DNA of 64,000 nt from Nemertoderma westbladi (Eukaryota > Xenacoelomorpha > Nemertodermatida > Nemertodermatidae), in assembly GCA_032718475.1 (NCBI GenBank), contig JAUCBJ010004498.1:1-64000 (forward strand). Reading direction: 5' to 3'. Positions 43,770 through 56,800 of the stretch are shown here, in pieces. Position numbers and translations under genes: made by a program. Numbering within the stretch: the stretch's first letter is position 1; the number at the start of each line of letters is the position of its first letter. The notes below the pieces were generated by a model. The model did no database searches and had not been told where the DNA came from. It was given only the letters and a program-made list of their open reading frames with translations.

Positions 43770-45242
43770 ATGATCGATTTGATTTCTGTTCTAATATTTA
43801 TTTTATCTTTTGGTGCGGTTTATTACTATTGGAGCTTCCAAACATGGAAGAATCTCCCCCCATCGCCACCCGGTCACCCCATCCTTGGCAACGCCTTGTC
43901 AATGAAGAAAACTGGAATGACGTCACGGTATAAGAAATGGTCATCGCAACTCTTATCTGACGTCATCACCGTGAAACTTTTCAACTCGAGATTCGTATGG
44001 CTCAACACGTTTTCCTCGATCTCTGAAGCTTTCGTCGATAATAAAGCGGTATTCTCTGATCGTCCGCGCCTGTACAGTCCCCCTACTGGCGCGTTAGGAC
44101 TCCTACAGAGTAGCGGATCCACGTGGATTCACCAACGTAAGTTCTCGCAGGCGATACTCCGACAATTCGGATTGGGAACCAAAACATTCGAGGATAAAAT
44201 ATCCCTGGAAGCCGAAATGTTATGCGAATCAATTAGGGAGAAAGACAACTTCGATCCGTACGAACTTGTAACTAAAGCAACCGCGAACGTTATATGTTCC
44301 ATCGTGTTCGAAGATCGACTCGATTACGAGGATGAAACATTCCAGGATCTCATCGACGGTGTTACCAAGGTGATGCGTAACCATGTGCCGGGGTTGGGCG
44401 CTCTCATCCCTATGGCGATAGGGGTACGGGTTCCCGGTACTCATCACCACTTAGTCTATCAGTCGATGCGGGAGCTGGAAGCACAGCTCCTGAAACACAT
44501 CTCCGATCACAGAGCAACGATAGACTACGCCGGAGCGCCCAGGGACTTTATCGATGCCCATCTCATGAAGGAACATGAACTCAAGGCTGCTAAATATTCG
44601 CACGCATTGTATTTCAACGACGATCACTTAGTAATGAACATACGGGATCTCTTTATCGCAGGTTCAGAAACAACAGCCTCTAGTCTTTATTGGTTTATAT
44701 TGATAATGGCTACTTATCCCGTCATACAGAAGGAATGTCAACGACTTCTAGATGAAGCTGTTGGAAGGGACCGGATGCCAAAATTGAATGATGTTATTAA
44801 GATACCCTATCTGGATGCATGTTTGTTTGAGACACTGCGTTTCGGATCGATACTACCTCAGGCTGGACATTCAACTTCTCAGGATACGAAGTTAAGAGGT
44901 TGGGATTTTCCCCGCGGGATATTGGTTTGGGCTAATATCTGGGCGATTTTGAGAGACCCGCAAACCTGGAAAAAACCTGACGAATTTTACCCGGAACATT
45001 TCCTTTCCGACGACGGAAACAGTTTAATAATGAAACCGGAATTTATTCCTTTCGGGATCGGGCCTCGAATTTGTTTGGGAGAGAAACTCGCAAAGATGGA
45101 GTTAAGGATAATGGCAAGTCATCTGTTACACCGGTTCTGTTTTGAGGCGACAGAAGAAGGTCTCCCGAGTCTCGACGAAGTTCAACCGGGATTTTCCCGT
45201 CAACCAAAACCATATAAAATACGAGCGACATCACGAAACTGA
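43770..45242 (+). CDS. Cytochrome P450, CYP2 clan (fourth paralog, mosaic)
   Basis: The 490-residue protein has an anchor at about 4-21, PPSPPG at 30-35, Trp119-x3-Arg123, AGSETT 297-302 (Ser in place of Thr), Glu354-x2-Arg357 and heme ligand Cys435 in FGIGPRICLGE. Residues 1-296 and the segment 359-390 (SRS5 region) are strongly diverged from the other three. Residues 301-358 and about 393-456 are almost identical to them, down to synonymous sites. The two blocks look like gene-conversion tracts. Pro-Val at 317-318 (YPVIQK) matches copy A and not B or the third gene. It is intronless and complete. A likely polyadenylation signal AATAAA lies at 45,556. It is probably a functional enzyme with a different substrate pocket. 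Confidence 0.92.
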   Translation: MIDLISVLIFILSFGAVYYYWSFQTWKNLPPSPPGHPILGNALSMKKTGMTSRYKKWSSQLLSDVITVKLFNSRFVWLNTFSSISEAFVDNKAVFSDRPRLYSPPTGALGLLQSSGSTWIHQRKFSQAILRQFGLGTKTFEDKISLEAEMLCESIREKDNFDPYELVTKATANVICSIVFEDRLDYEDETFQDLIDGVTKVMRNHVPGLGALIPMAIGVRVPGTHHHLVYQSMRELEAQLLKHISDHRATIDYAGAPRDFIDAHLMKEHELKAAKYSHALYFNDDHLVMNIRDLFIAGSETTASSLYWFILIMATYPVIQKECQRLLDEAVGRDRMPKLNDVIKIPYLDACLFETLRFGSILPQAGHSTSQDTKLRGWDFPRGILVWANIWAILRDPQTWKKPDEFYPEHFLSDDGNSLIMKPEFIPFGIGPRICLGEKLAKMELRIMASHLLHRFCFEATEEGLPSLDEVQPGFSRQPKPYKIRATSRN

Positions 45243-45955
45243 AAATAACTTACTATTTTTTAAATCTAAAATTACGTTGTATATAATTTATGATGCGATA
45301 ATAATGTGAATGCCATTTGTAATTCTTATACAATAATGATTCCTTAATTTATTTAAATATTTAGTATTTACTTTAAGAATTGTAATATATCACTTTTCAA
45401 GATTACATTACCAATCATTTTAAAATAAGATTAGCGAGGCTTGTTGAGAGTTGGGACTAACATTATAATCTTCCAAATAATAGATTATGTAATGGAATAC
45501 GTAATTTTAATTCCCGCGTGCCGAATTGTAAGTAATGTATTAATTTTACTGTATTAATAAAAAAACACCAGTTCTATAAATTTCATAAAATATCGTCGTT
45601 ATCTTTCAATAAGGTGGGGGGGGGGGGGGGGTTTCTCGAATATAAAAAAAGGGCTCAAAACCAAAAAATGAAATATAAATTTGTTTATTATTTTGGTTAT
45701 AAACATTGTAACATCCCATAACATAACAACCCCCCCCCCCCCCCCAAGCCCTCCCTCTTACTTACTTTTTCATGGTATTGATATTAAATTATATTTGTAT
45801 GTATATGGCGCATATTTTTGTAATAATATTGGCAGCCAAAACAAAAAGGTTCTTTCGCAGTGCGTCACATGGAACCGATTGCAATCCGGTTTACATTAAC
45901 TCAGCTACTAATTCGTATCATATACCACCGGTTCCCATAGGAACAGAGGGGGTAG
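45243..45955. other. 3' flank of the fourth P450, non-coding
   Basis: There is a run of about 16 G near 45,618-45,633 and about 16 C near 45,730-45,746. AATAAA lies at 45,556. No gene was seen. Confidence 0.55.
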
Positions 45956-47493
45956 AAACATAGTTGCGAGATAGTCTCTGTTTAGGATCCGTAGAAACAT
46001 AGTTCCGAGATAGTCACTGTTTAGGATCCGTAGAAACATAGTTCCGAGATAGTCACTGTTTAGGATCCGTAGAAACATAGTTCCGAGATAGTCACTGTTT
46101 AGGATCCGTAGAAACATAGTTCCGAGATAGTCACTGTTTAGGATCCGTAGAAACATAGTTCCGAGATAGTCACTGTTTAGGATCCGTAGAAACATAGTTC
46201 CGAGATAGTCACTGTTTAGGATCCGTAGAAACATAGTTCCGAGATAGTCACTGTTTAGGATCCGTAGAAACATAGTTCCGAGATAGTCACTGTTTAGGAT
46301 CCGTAGAAACATAGTTCCGAGATAGTCACTGTTTAGGATCCGTAGAAACATAGTTCCGAGATAGTCACTGTTTAGGATCCGTAGAAACATAGTTCCGAGA
46401 TAGTCACTGTTTAGGATCCGTAGAAACATAGTTCCGAGATAGTCACTGTTTAGGATCCGTAGAAACATAGTTCCGAGATAGTCACTGTTTAGGATCCGTA
46501 GAAACATAGTTCCGAGATAGTCACTGTTTAGGATCCGTAGAAACATAGTTCCGAGATAGTCACTGTTTAGGATCCGTAGAAACATAGTTCCGAGATAGTC
46601 ACTGTTTAGGATCCGTAGAAACATAGTTCCGAGATAGTCACTGTTTAGGATCCGTAGAAACATAGTTCCGAGATAGTCACTGTTTAGGATCCGTAGAAAC
46701 ATAGTCCTGAGATAGTCACTGTGTAGGATCCGTAGAAACATAGTTCCGAGATAGTCACTGTTTAGGATCCGTAGAAACATAGTTCCGAGATAGTCACTGT
46801 TTAGGATCCGTAGAAACATAGTTTCGAGATAGTCACTGTTTAGGATCCGTAGAAACATAGTTCCGAGATAGTCACTGTTTAGGATCCGTAGAAACATAGT
46901 TCCGAGATAGTCACTGTTTAGGATCCGTAGAAACATAGTTCCGAGATAGTCACTGTTTAGGATCCGTAGAAACATAGTTCCGAGATAGTCACTGTTTAGG
47001 ATCCGTAGAAACATAGTCCCGAGATAGTCACTGTTTAGGATCCGTAGAAACATAGTTCCGAGATAGTCACTGTTTAGGATCCGTAGAAACATAGTTCCGA
47101 GATAGTCACTGTTTAGGATCCGTAGAAACATAGTTCCGAGATAGTCACTGTTTAGGATCCGTAGAAACATAGTTCCGAGATAGTCACTGTTTAGGATCCG
47201 TAGAAACATAGTTCCGAGATAGTCACTGTTTAGAATCCGTAGAAACATAGTCCCGAGATAGTCACTGTTTAGGATCCGTAGAAACATAGTTCCGAGATAG
47301 TCACTGTTTAGGATCCGTAGAAACATAGTTCCGAGATAGTCACTGTTTAGGATCCGTAGAAACATAGTTCCGAGATAGTCACTGTTTAGGATCCGTAGAA
47401 ACATAGTTCCGAGATAGTCACTGTTTAGGATCCGTAGAAACATAGTTCCGAGATAGTCACTGTTTAGGATCCGTAGAAACATAGTTCCGAGAT
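45956..47493. repeat. 39-bp minisatellite, about 39 near-identical copies
   Basis: The unit contains GTAGAAACATAGTTCCGAG and ATAGTCACTGTTTAGGATCC. Nearly all copies are identical; a handful differ by one or two bases (for example near 46,706, 46,823, 47,012 and 47,233). Because 39 is a multiple of three, one minus-strand frame stays open for 524 codons as repeats of MFLRILNSDYLGT. I treat that frame as a by-product of the repeat, since it has no non-repetitive domain. Confidence 0.95.
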
Positions 47494-47809
47494 TGTTTAA
47501 TTTAGACAGTACCAGTACTACAGTACATCCTACAAAATTGTGCTAAATTATTTCTCAATTATCTAATCACCATCAGAATGCTCCATTAATATTTACCCAT
47601 CTAAATACAGTAGGATCAAAGAGTGCACCACCGATTGTTGTCATTAAAGATCTATGATATGATCTATGCAAAAAAGGATTGTTCTCTGTGGAACAGAACA
47701 GGGTGATGACTTGTTTTCAATGGAAAATGAAATACAATGATCCAATGAAATACTGATCCATGGTAAAAGTATACTATCACTCGTTTTCCACCACTGACAC
47801 ATACAAGTA
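47494..47809. other. Unique spacer between the two arrays
   Basis: AT-rich, with degenerate relatives of the 45-bp unit from about 47,683 (TGTTCTCTGTGGAACAG, ACTTGTTTTCAATGGAA). These look like a decayed left edge of the 45-bp array. If the TPR-CHAT gene continues leftward, this is intron. Confidence 0.5.
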
Positions 47810-50800
47810 TACCTACTTGTTCTCCATGATACAGATTATTTACTCGTTATCCTTGACTCACTTGTTCTCAATGATACAGACTATTTACTCGTTCTCCTTG
47901 ACTCACTTGTTCTCCATGATACAGACTATTTACTCGTTATCCTTGACTCACTTGTTCTCCATGATACATACTATTTACTCGTTATCCTTGACTCACTTGT
48001 TCTCCATGATACAGACTATTTACTCGTTATCCTTGACTCACTTGTTCTCCATGATACAGACTATTTACTCGTTATCCTTGACTCACTTGTTCTCCATGAT
48101 ACTGACTATTTACTCGTTATCCTTGACTCACTTGTTCTCCATGATACAGACTATTTACTCGTTATCCTTGACTCACTTGTTCTCCATGATACAGACTATT
48201 TACTCGTTATCATTGACTCACTTGTTCTCAATGATACAGACTATTTACTCGTTATCCTTGACTCACTTGTTCTCCATGATACAGACTATTTACTCGTTAT
48301 CCTTGACTCACTTGTTCTCCATGATACATACTATACTCGTTATCCTTGACTCACTTGTTCTCAATGATACAGACTATTTACTCGTTATCCTTGACTCACT
48401 TGTTCTCCATGATACAGACTATTTACTCGTTATCCTTGACTCACTTGTTCTCCATGATACAGACTATTTACTCGTTATCCTTGACTCACTTGTTCTCCAT
48501 GATACAGACTATTTACTCGTTATCCTTGACTCACTTGTTCTCCATGATACAGACTATTTACTCGTTATCCTTGACTCACTTGTTCTCCATGATACAGACT
48601 ATTTACTCGTTATCCTTGACTCACTTGTTCTCCATGATACAGACTATTTACTCGTTATCCTTGACTCACTTGTTCTCCATGATACAGACTATTTACTCGT
48701 TATCCTTGACTCACTTGTTCTCCATGATACAGACTATTTACTCGTTATCCTTGACTCACTTGTTCTCCATGATACAGACTATTTACTCGTTATCCTTGAC
48801 TCACTTGTTCTCCATGATACAGACTATTTACTCGTTATCCTTGACTCACTTATTCTCCATGATACAGACTATTTACTCGTTATCCTTGACTCACTTGTTC
48901 TCCATGATACAGACTATTTACTCGTTATCCTTGACTCACTTGTTCTCCATGATAGAGATTATTTACTCGTTATCCTTGACTCACTTGTTCTCCATGATAC
49001 AGACTATTTACTCGTTATCCTTGACTCACTTGTTCTCCATGATACTGACTATTTACTCGTTATCCTTGACTCACTTGTTCTCCATGATACATACTATTTA
49101 CTCGTTATCCTTGACTCACTTGTTCTCCATGATACAGACTATTTACTCGTTATCCTTGACTCACTTGTTCTCCATGATACAGACTATTTACTCGTTATCC
49201 TTGACTCACTTGTTCTCCATGATACAGACTATTTACTCGTTATCCTTGACTCACTTGTTCTCCATGATACAGACTATTTACTCGTTATCCTTGACTCACT
49301 TGTTCTCCATGATACAGACTATTTACTCGTTATCCTTGACTCACTTGTTCTCCATGATACATACTATACTCGTTATCCTTGACTCACTTGTTCTCCATGA
49401 TACAGACTATTTACTCGTTATCCGTGACTCACTTGTTCTCCATGATACAGACTATTTACTCGTTATCCTTGACTCACTTGTTCTCCATGATACAGACTAT
49501 TTACTCGTTATCCTTGACTCACTTGTTCTCCATGATACATACTATACTCGTTATCCTTGACTCACTTGTTCTCAATGATACAGACTATTTACTCGTTATC
49601 CTTGACTCACTTGTTCTCCATGATACAGACTATTTACTCGTTATCCTTGACTAACTTGTTCTCCATGATACAGACTATTTACTCGTTATCCTTGACTCAC
49701 TTGTTCTCCATGATACATACTATACTCGTTATCCTTGACTCACTTGTTCTCCATGATACAGACTATTTACTCGTTATCCGTGACTCACTTGTTCTCCATG
49801 ATACAGACTATTTACTCGTTATCCTTGACTCACTTGTTCTCCATGATACATACTATACTCGTTATCCTTGACTCACTTGTTCTCAATGATACAGACTATT
49901 TACTCGTTATCCTTGACTCACTTGTTCTCCATGATACAGACTATTTACTCGTTATCCTTGACTCACTTGTTCTCCATGATACAGACTATTTACTCGTTAT
50001 CCTTGACTCACTTGTTCTCCATGATACAGACTATTTACTCGTTATCCTTGACTCACTTGTTCTCCATGATACAGACTATTTATTCGTTATCTTTGACTCA
50101 CTTGTTCTCAATGATACAGACTATTTACTCGTTATCCTTGACTCACTTGTTCTCCATGATACAGACTATTTACTCGTTATCCTTGACTCACTTGTTCTCA
50201 ATGATACAGACTATTTACTCGTTATCCTTGACTCACTTGTTCTCCATGATACAGACTATTTACTCGCTATACTTGACTCACTTATTCTCAATGATACAGA
50301 CTATTTACTCGTTATCCTTGACTCACTTGTTCTCCATGATACAGACTATTTACTCGTTATCCTTGACTCACTTGTTCTCAATGATACAGACTATTTACTC
50401 GTTATCCTTGACTCACTTGTTCTCCATTATACAGACTATTTACTCGTTATCCTTGACTCACTTGTTCTCCATGATACAGACTATTTACTCGTTATCCTTG
50501 ACTCACTTGTTCTCCATGATACAGACTATTTACTCGTTATCCTTGACTCACTTGTTCTCCATGATACAGAATATTTACTCGTTATCCTTGACTCACTTGT
50601 TCTCCATTATACAGACTATTTACTCGTTATCCTTGACTCACTTGTTCTCCATGATACAGACTATTTACTCGTTATCCTTGACTCACTTGTTCTCCATGAT
50701 ACAGACTATTTACTCGTTATCCTTGACTCACTTGTTCTCAATGATACAGACTATTTACTCGTTATCCTTGACTCACTTGTTCTCCATTATACAGACTATT

Positions 50801-53800
50801 TACTCGTTATCCTTGACTCACCTGTTCTCCATGATACAGACTATTTACTCGTTATCCTTGACTCACTTGTTCTCCATGATACAGACTATTTACTCGTTAT
50901 CCTTGACTCACTTGTTCTCCATGATACAGACTATTTACTCGTTAACCTTGACTCACTTGTTCTCCATGATACAGACTATTTACTCGTTATCCTTGACTCA
51001 CTTGTTCTCCACGATACAGACTATTTACTCGTTATCCTTGACTCACTTGTTCTCAATGATACAGACTATTTACTCGTTATCCTTGACTCACTTTTCTCCA
51101 TGATACAGACTATTTACTCGTTATCCTTGACTCACTTGTTCTCCATGATACAGACTATTTACTCGTTATCCTTGACTCACTTGTTCTCCATGATACAGAC
51201 TATTTACTCGTTATCCTTGACTCACTTGTTCTCCATTATACAGACTATTTACTCGTTATCCTTGACTCACTTGTTCTCCATGATACAGACTATTTACTCG
51301 TTATCCTTGACTCACTTGTTCTCCACGATACAGACTATTTACTCGTTATCCTTGACTCACTTGTTCTCCATGATACAGACTATTTACTCGTTATCCTTGA
51401 CTCACCTGTTCTCCATGATACAGACTATTTACTCGTTATCCTTGACTCACTTGTTCTCCATGATACAGACTATTTACTCGTTATCCTTGACTCACTTGTT
51501 CTCCATGATACAGACTATTTACTCGTTATCCTTGACTCACTTGTTCTCCATGATACAGACTATTTACTCGTTATCCTTCACTCACTTGTTCTCCATGGTA
51601 CAGACTATTTACTCGTTATCCTTGACTCACTTGTTCTCCATGATACAGACTATTTAGTCGTTATCCTTGACTCACTTGTTCTCAATGATACAGACTATTT
51701 ACTCGTTATCCTTGACTCACTTGTTCTCCATGATACAGACTATTTACTCGTTATCCTTGACTCACCTGTTCTCCATGATACAGACTATTTACTCGTTATC
51801 CTTGACTCACTTGTTCTCCATGATACAGACTATTTACTCGTTATCCTTGACTCACCTGTTCTCCATGATACAGACTATTTACTCGTTATCCTTGACTCAC
51901 TTGTTCTCCATGATACAGACTATTTACTCGTTATCCTTGACTCACCTGTTCTCCATGATACAGACTATTTACTCGTTATCCTTGACTCACTTGTTCTCCA
52001 TGATACAGACTATTTACTCGTTATCCTTGACTCACTTGTTCTCCACGATACAGACTATTTACTCGTTATCCTTGACTCACTTGTTCTCCATGATACAGAC
52101 TATTTACTCGTTATCCTTGACTCACTTGTTCTCCATTATACAGACTATTTACTCGTTATCCTTGACTCACTTGTTCTCCATGATACAGACTATTTACTCG
52201 TTATCCTTGACTCACCTGTTCTCCATGATACAGACTATTTACTCGTTATCCTTGACTCACTTGTTCTCCATGATACAGACTATTTACTCGTTATCCTTGA
52301 CTCACCTGTTCTCCATGATACAGACTATTTACTCGTTATCCTTGACTCACTTGTTCTCCATGATACAGACTATTTACTCGTTATCCTTGACTCACTTGTT
52401 CTCAATGATACAGACTATTTACTCGTTATCCTTGACTCACTTGTTCTCCATGATACAGACTATTTACTCGTTATCCTTGACTCACTTGTTCTCAATGATA
52501 CAGACTATTTACTCGTTATCCTTGACTCACTTGTTCTCCATGATACAGACTATTTACTCGTTATCCTTGACTCACTTGTTCTCCATGATACAGAATATTT
52601 ACTCGTTATCCTTGACTCACTTGTTCTCCATGATACAGACTATTTACTCGTTATCCTTGACTCACTTGTTCTCCATGATACAGACTATTTACTCGTTATC
52701 CTTGACTCACTTGTTCTCAATGATACAGACTATTTACTCGTTATCCTTGACTCACTTGTTCTCCATGATACAGACTATTTACTCGTTATCCTTGACTCAC
52801 TTGTTCTCCATGATACAGACTATTTACTCGTTATCCTTGACTCACTTGTTCTCCATGATACAGACTATTTACTCGTTATCCTTGACTCTCTTGTTCTCCA
52901 TGATACAGACTATTTACTCGTTATCCTTGACTCACCTGTTCTCAATGATACAGACTATTTACTCGTTATCCTTGACTCGCCTGTTCTCAATGATACAGAC
53001 TATTTACTCGTTATCCTTGACTCACTTGTTCTCCATGATACAGACTATTTACTCGTTATCCTTGACTCACTTGTTCTCCACGATACAGACTATTTACTCG
53101 TTATCCTTGACTCACTTGTTCTCCATGATACAGACTATTTACTCGTTATCCTTGACTCACTTTTCTCCATGATACAGACTATTTACTCGTTATCCTTGAC
53201 TCACTTGTTCTCCATGATACAGACTATTTACTCGTTATCCTTGACTCACTTGTTCTCCATGATACAGACTATTTACTCGTTATCCTTGACTCACTTGTTC
53301 TCCATGATACAGACTATTTACTCGTTATCCTTGACTCACTTGTTCTCCATGATACAGACTATTTACTCGTTATCCTTTACTCACTTGTTCTCCATGATAC
53401 AGACTATTTACTCGTTGTCCTTGACTCACTTGTTCTCCATGATACAGACTATTTACTCGTTATCCTTGACTCACTTGTTCTCCACGATACAGACTATTTA
53501 CTCGTTATCCTTGACTCACTTGTTCTCCATGATACAGACTATTTACTCGTTATCCTTGACTCACTTGTTCTCCATGATACAGACTATTTACTCGTTATCC
53601 TTGACTCACTTGTTCTCCATGATACAGACTATTTACTCGTTATCCTTGACTCACTTGTTCTCCATGATACAGACTATTTACTCGTTATCCTTGACTCACT
53701 TGTTCTCCATGATACAGACTATTTACTCGTTATCCTTTACTCACTTGTTCTCCATGATACAGACTATTTACTCGTTGTCCTTGACTCACTTGTTCTCCAT

Positions 53801-56800
53801 GATACAGACTATTTACTCGTTATCCTTGACTCACTTGTTCTCCATGATACAGACTATTTACTCGTTATCCTTGACTCACTTGTTCTCCATGATACAGACT
53901 ATTTACTCGTTGTCCTTGACTCACTTGTTCTCCATGATACAGACTATTTACTCGTTATCCTTGACTCACTTGTTCTCCATGATACAGACTATTTACTCGT
54001 TATCCTTGACTCACTTGTTCTCCATGATACAGACTATTTACTCGTTATCCTTGACTCACTTGTTCTCCATGATACAAACTATTTACTCGTTATCCTTGAC
54101 TCACTTGTTCTCCATGATACAGACTATTTACTCGTTATCCTTGACTCACTTGTTCTCCATGATACAAACTATTTACTCGTTATCCTTGACTCACTTGATC
54201 TCCATGGAACAGAATATTTACTCGTTATCCTTGACTCACTTGTTCTCCATGATACAAACTATTTACTCGTTATCCTTGACTCAGTTGTTCTGCATGGAAC
54301 AGACTATTTACTCGTTATCCTTGGACTCACTTGTTCTCAATGATACAGACTATTTACTCGTTATCCTTGACTCACTTGTTCTCCATGATACAGACTATTT
54401 ACTCGTTATCCTTGACTCACTTGTTCTCCATGATACAGACTATTTACTCGTTATCCTTGACTCACTTGTTCTCCATGATACAGACTATTTACTCGTTATC
54501 CTTGACTCACTTGTTCTCCATGATACAGACTATTTACTCGTTATCCTTGACTCACCTGTTCTCCATGATACAGACTATTTACTCGTTATCCTTGACTCAC
54601 TTGTTCTCCATGATACAGACTATTTACTCGTTATCCTTGACTCACTTGTTCTCCATGATACAGACTATTTACTCGTTATCCTTGACTCACTTGTTCTCCA
54701 TGATACAGACTATTTACTCGTTATCCTTGACTCACTTGTTCTCCATGATACAGACTATTTACTCGTTATCCTTGACTCACTTGTTCTCCATGATACAGAC
54801 TATTTACTCGTTATCCTTGACTCACTTGTTCTCAATGATACAGACTATTTACTCGTTATCCTTGACTCACTTGTTCTCCATGATACAGACTATTTACTCG
54901 TTATCCTTGACTCACTTGTTCTCCATGATACAGACTATTTACTCGTTATCCTTGACTCACTTGTTCTCCATGATACAGACTATTTACTCGTTATCCTTGA
55001 CTCACTTGTTCTCCATGATACAGACTATTTACTCGTTATCCTTGACTCACCTGTTCTCAATGATACAGACTATTTACTCGTTATCCTTGACTCGCCTGTT
55101 CTCAATGATACAGACTATTTACTCGTTATCCTTGACTCACTTGTTCTCCATGATACAGACTATTTACTCGTTATCCTTGACTCACTTGTTCTCCACGATA
55201 CAGACTATTTACTCGTTATCCTTGACTCACTTGTTCTCCATGATACAGACTATTTACTCGTTATCCTTGACTCACTTTTCTCCATGATACAGACTATTTA
55301 CTCGTTATCCTTGACTCACTTGTTCTCCATGATACAGACTATTTACTCGTTATCCTTGACTCACTTGTTCTCCATGATACAGACTATTTACTCGTTATCC
55401 TTGACTCACTTGTTCTCCATGATACAGACTATTTACTCGTTATCCTTGACTCACTTGTTCTCCATGATACAGACTATTTACTCGTTATCCTTTACTCACT
55501 TGTTCTCCATGATACAGACTATTTACTCGTTGTCCTTGACTCACTTGTTCTCCATGATACAGACTATTTACTCGTTATCCTTGACTCACTTGTTCTCCAC
55601 GATACAGACTATTTACTCGTTATCCTTGACTCACTTGTTCTCCATGATACAGACTATTTACTCGTTATCCTTGACTCACTTGTTCTCCATGATACAGACT
55701 ATTTACTCGTTATCCTTGACTCACTTGTTCTCCATGATACAGACTATTTACTCGTTATCCTTGACTCACTTGTTCTCCATGATACAGACTATTTACTCGT
55801 TATCCTTGACTCACTTGTTCTCCATGATACAGACTATTTACTCGTTATCCTTTACTCACTTGTTCTCCATGATACAGACTATTTACTCGTTGTCCTTGAC
55901 TCACTTGTTCTCCATGATACAGACTATTTACTCGTTATCCTTGACTCACTTGTTCTCCATGATACAGACTATTTACTCGTTATCCTTGACTCACTTGTTC
56001 TCCATGATACAGACTATTTACTCGTTATCCTTGACTCACCTGTTCTCCATGATACAGACTATTTACTCGTTATCCTTGACTCACTTGTTCTCCATGATAC
56101 AGACTATTTACTCGTTATCCTTGACTCACCTGTTCTCCATGATACAGACTATTTACTCGTTATCCTTGACTCACTTGTTCTCCATGATACAGACTATTTA
56201 CTCGTTATCCTTGACTCACCTGTTCTCCATGATACAGACTATTTACTCGTTATCCTTGACTCACTTGTTCTCCATGATACAGACTATTTACTCGTTATCC
56301 TTGACTCACTTGTTCTCCACGATACAGACTATTTACTCGTTATCCTTGACTCACTTGTTCTCCATGATACAGACTATTTACTCGTTATCCTTGACTCACT
56401 TGTTCTCCATTATACAGACTATTTACTCGTTATCCTTGACTCACTTGTTCTCCATGATACAGACTATTTACTCGTTATCCTTGACTCACCTGTTCTCCAT
56501 GATACAGACTATTTACTCGTTATCCTTGACTCACTTGTTCTCCATGATACAGACTATTTACTCGTTATCCTTGACTCACCTGTTCTCCATGATACAGACT
56601 ATTTACTCGTTATCCTTGACTCACTTGTTCTCCATGATACAGACTATTTACTCGTTATCCTTGACTCACTTGTTCTCAATGATACAGACTATTTACTCGT
56701 TATCCTTGACTCACTTGTTCTCCATGATACAGACTATTTACTCGTTATCCTTGACTCACTTGTTCTCAATGATACAGACTATTTACTCGTTATCCTTGAC

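Noticed and set aside
45908-47482. 524-codon minus-strand open frame of 13-residue repeats
   Set aside because: The period of 39 is a multiple of three and units are near identical at the DNA level, including synonymous sites. The only unique residues are a short, featureless tail.
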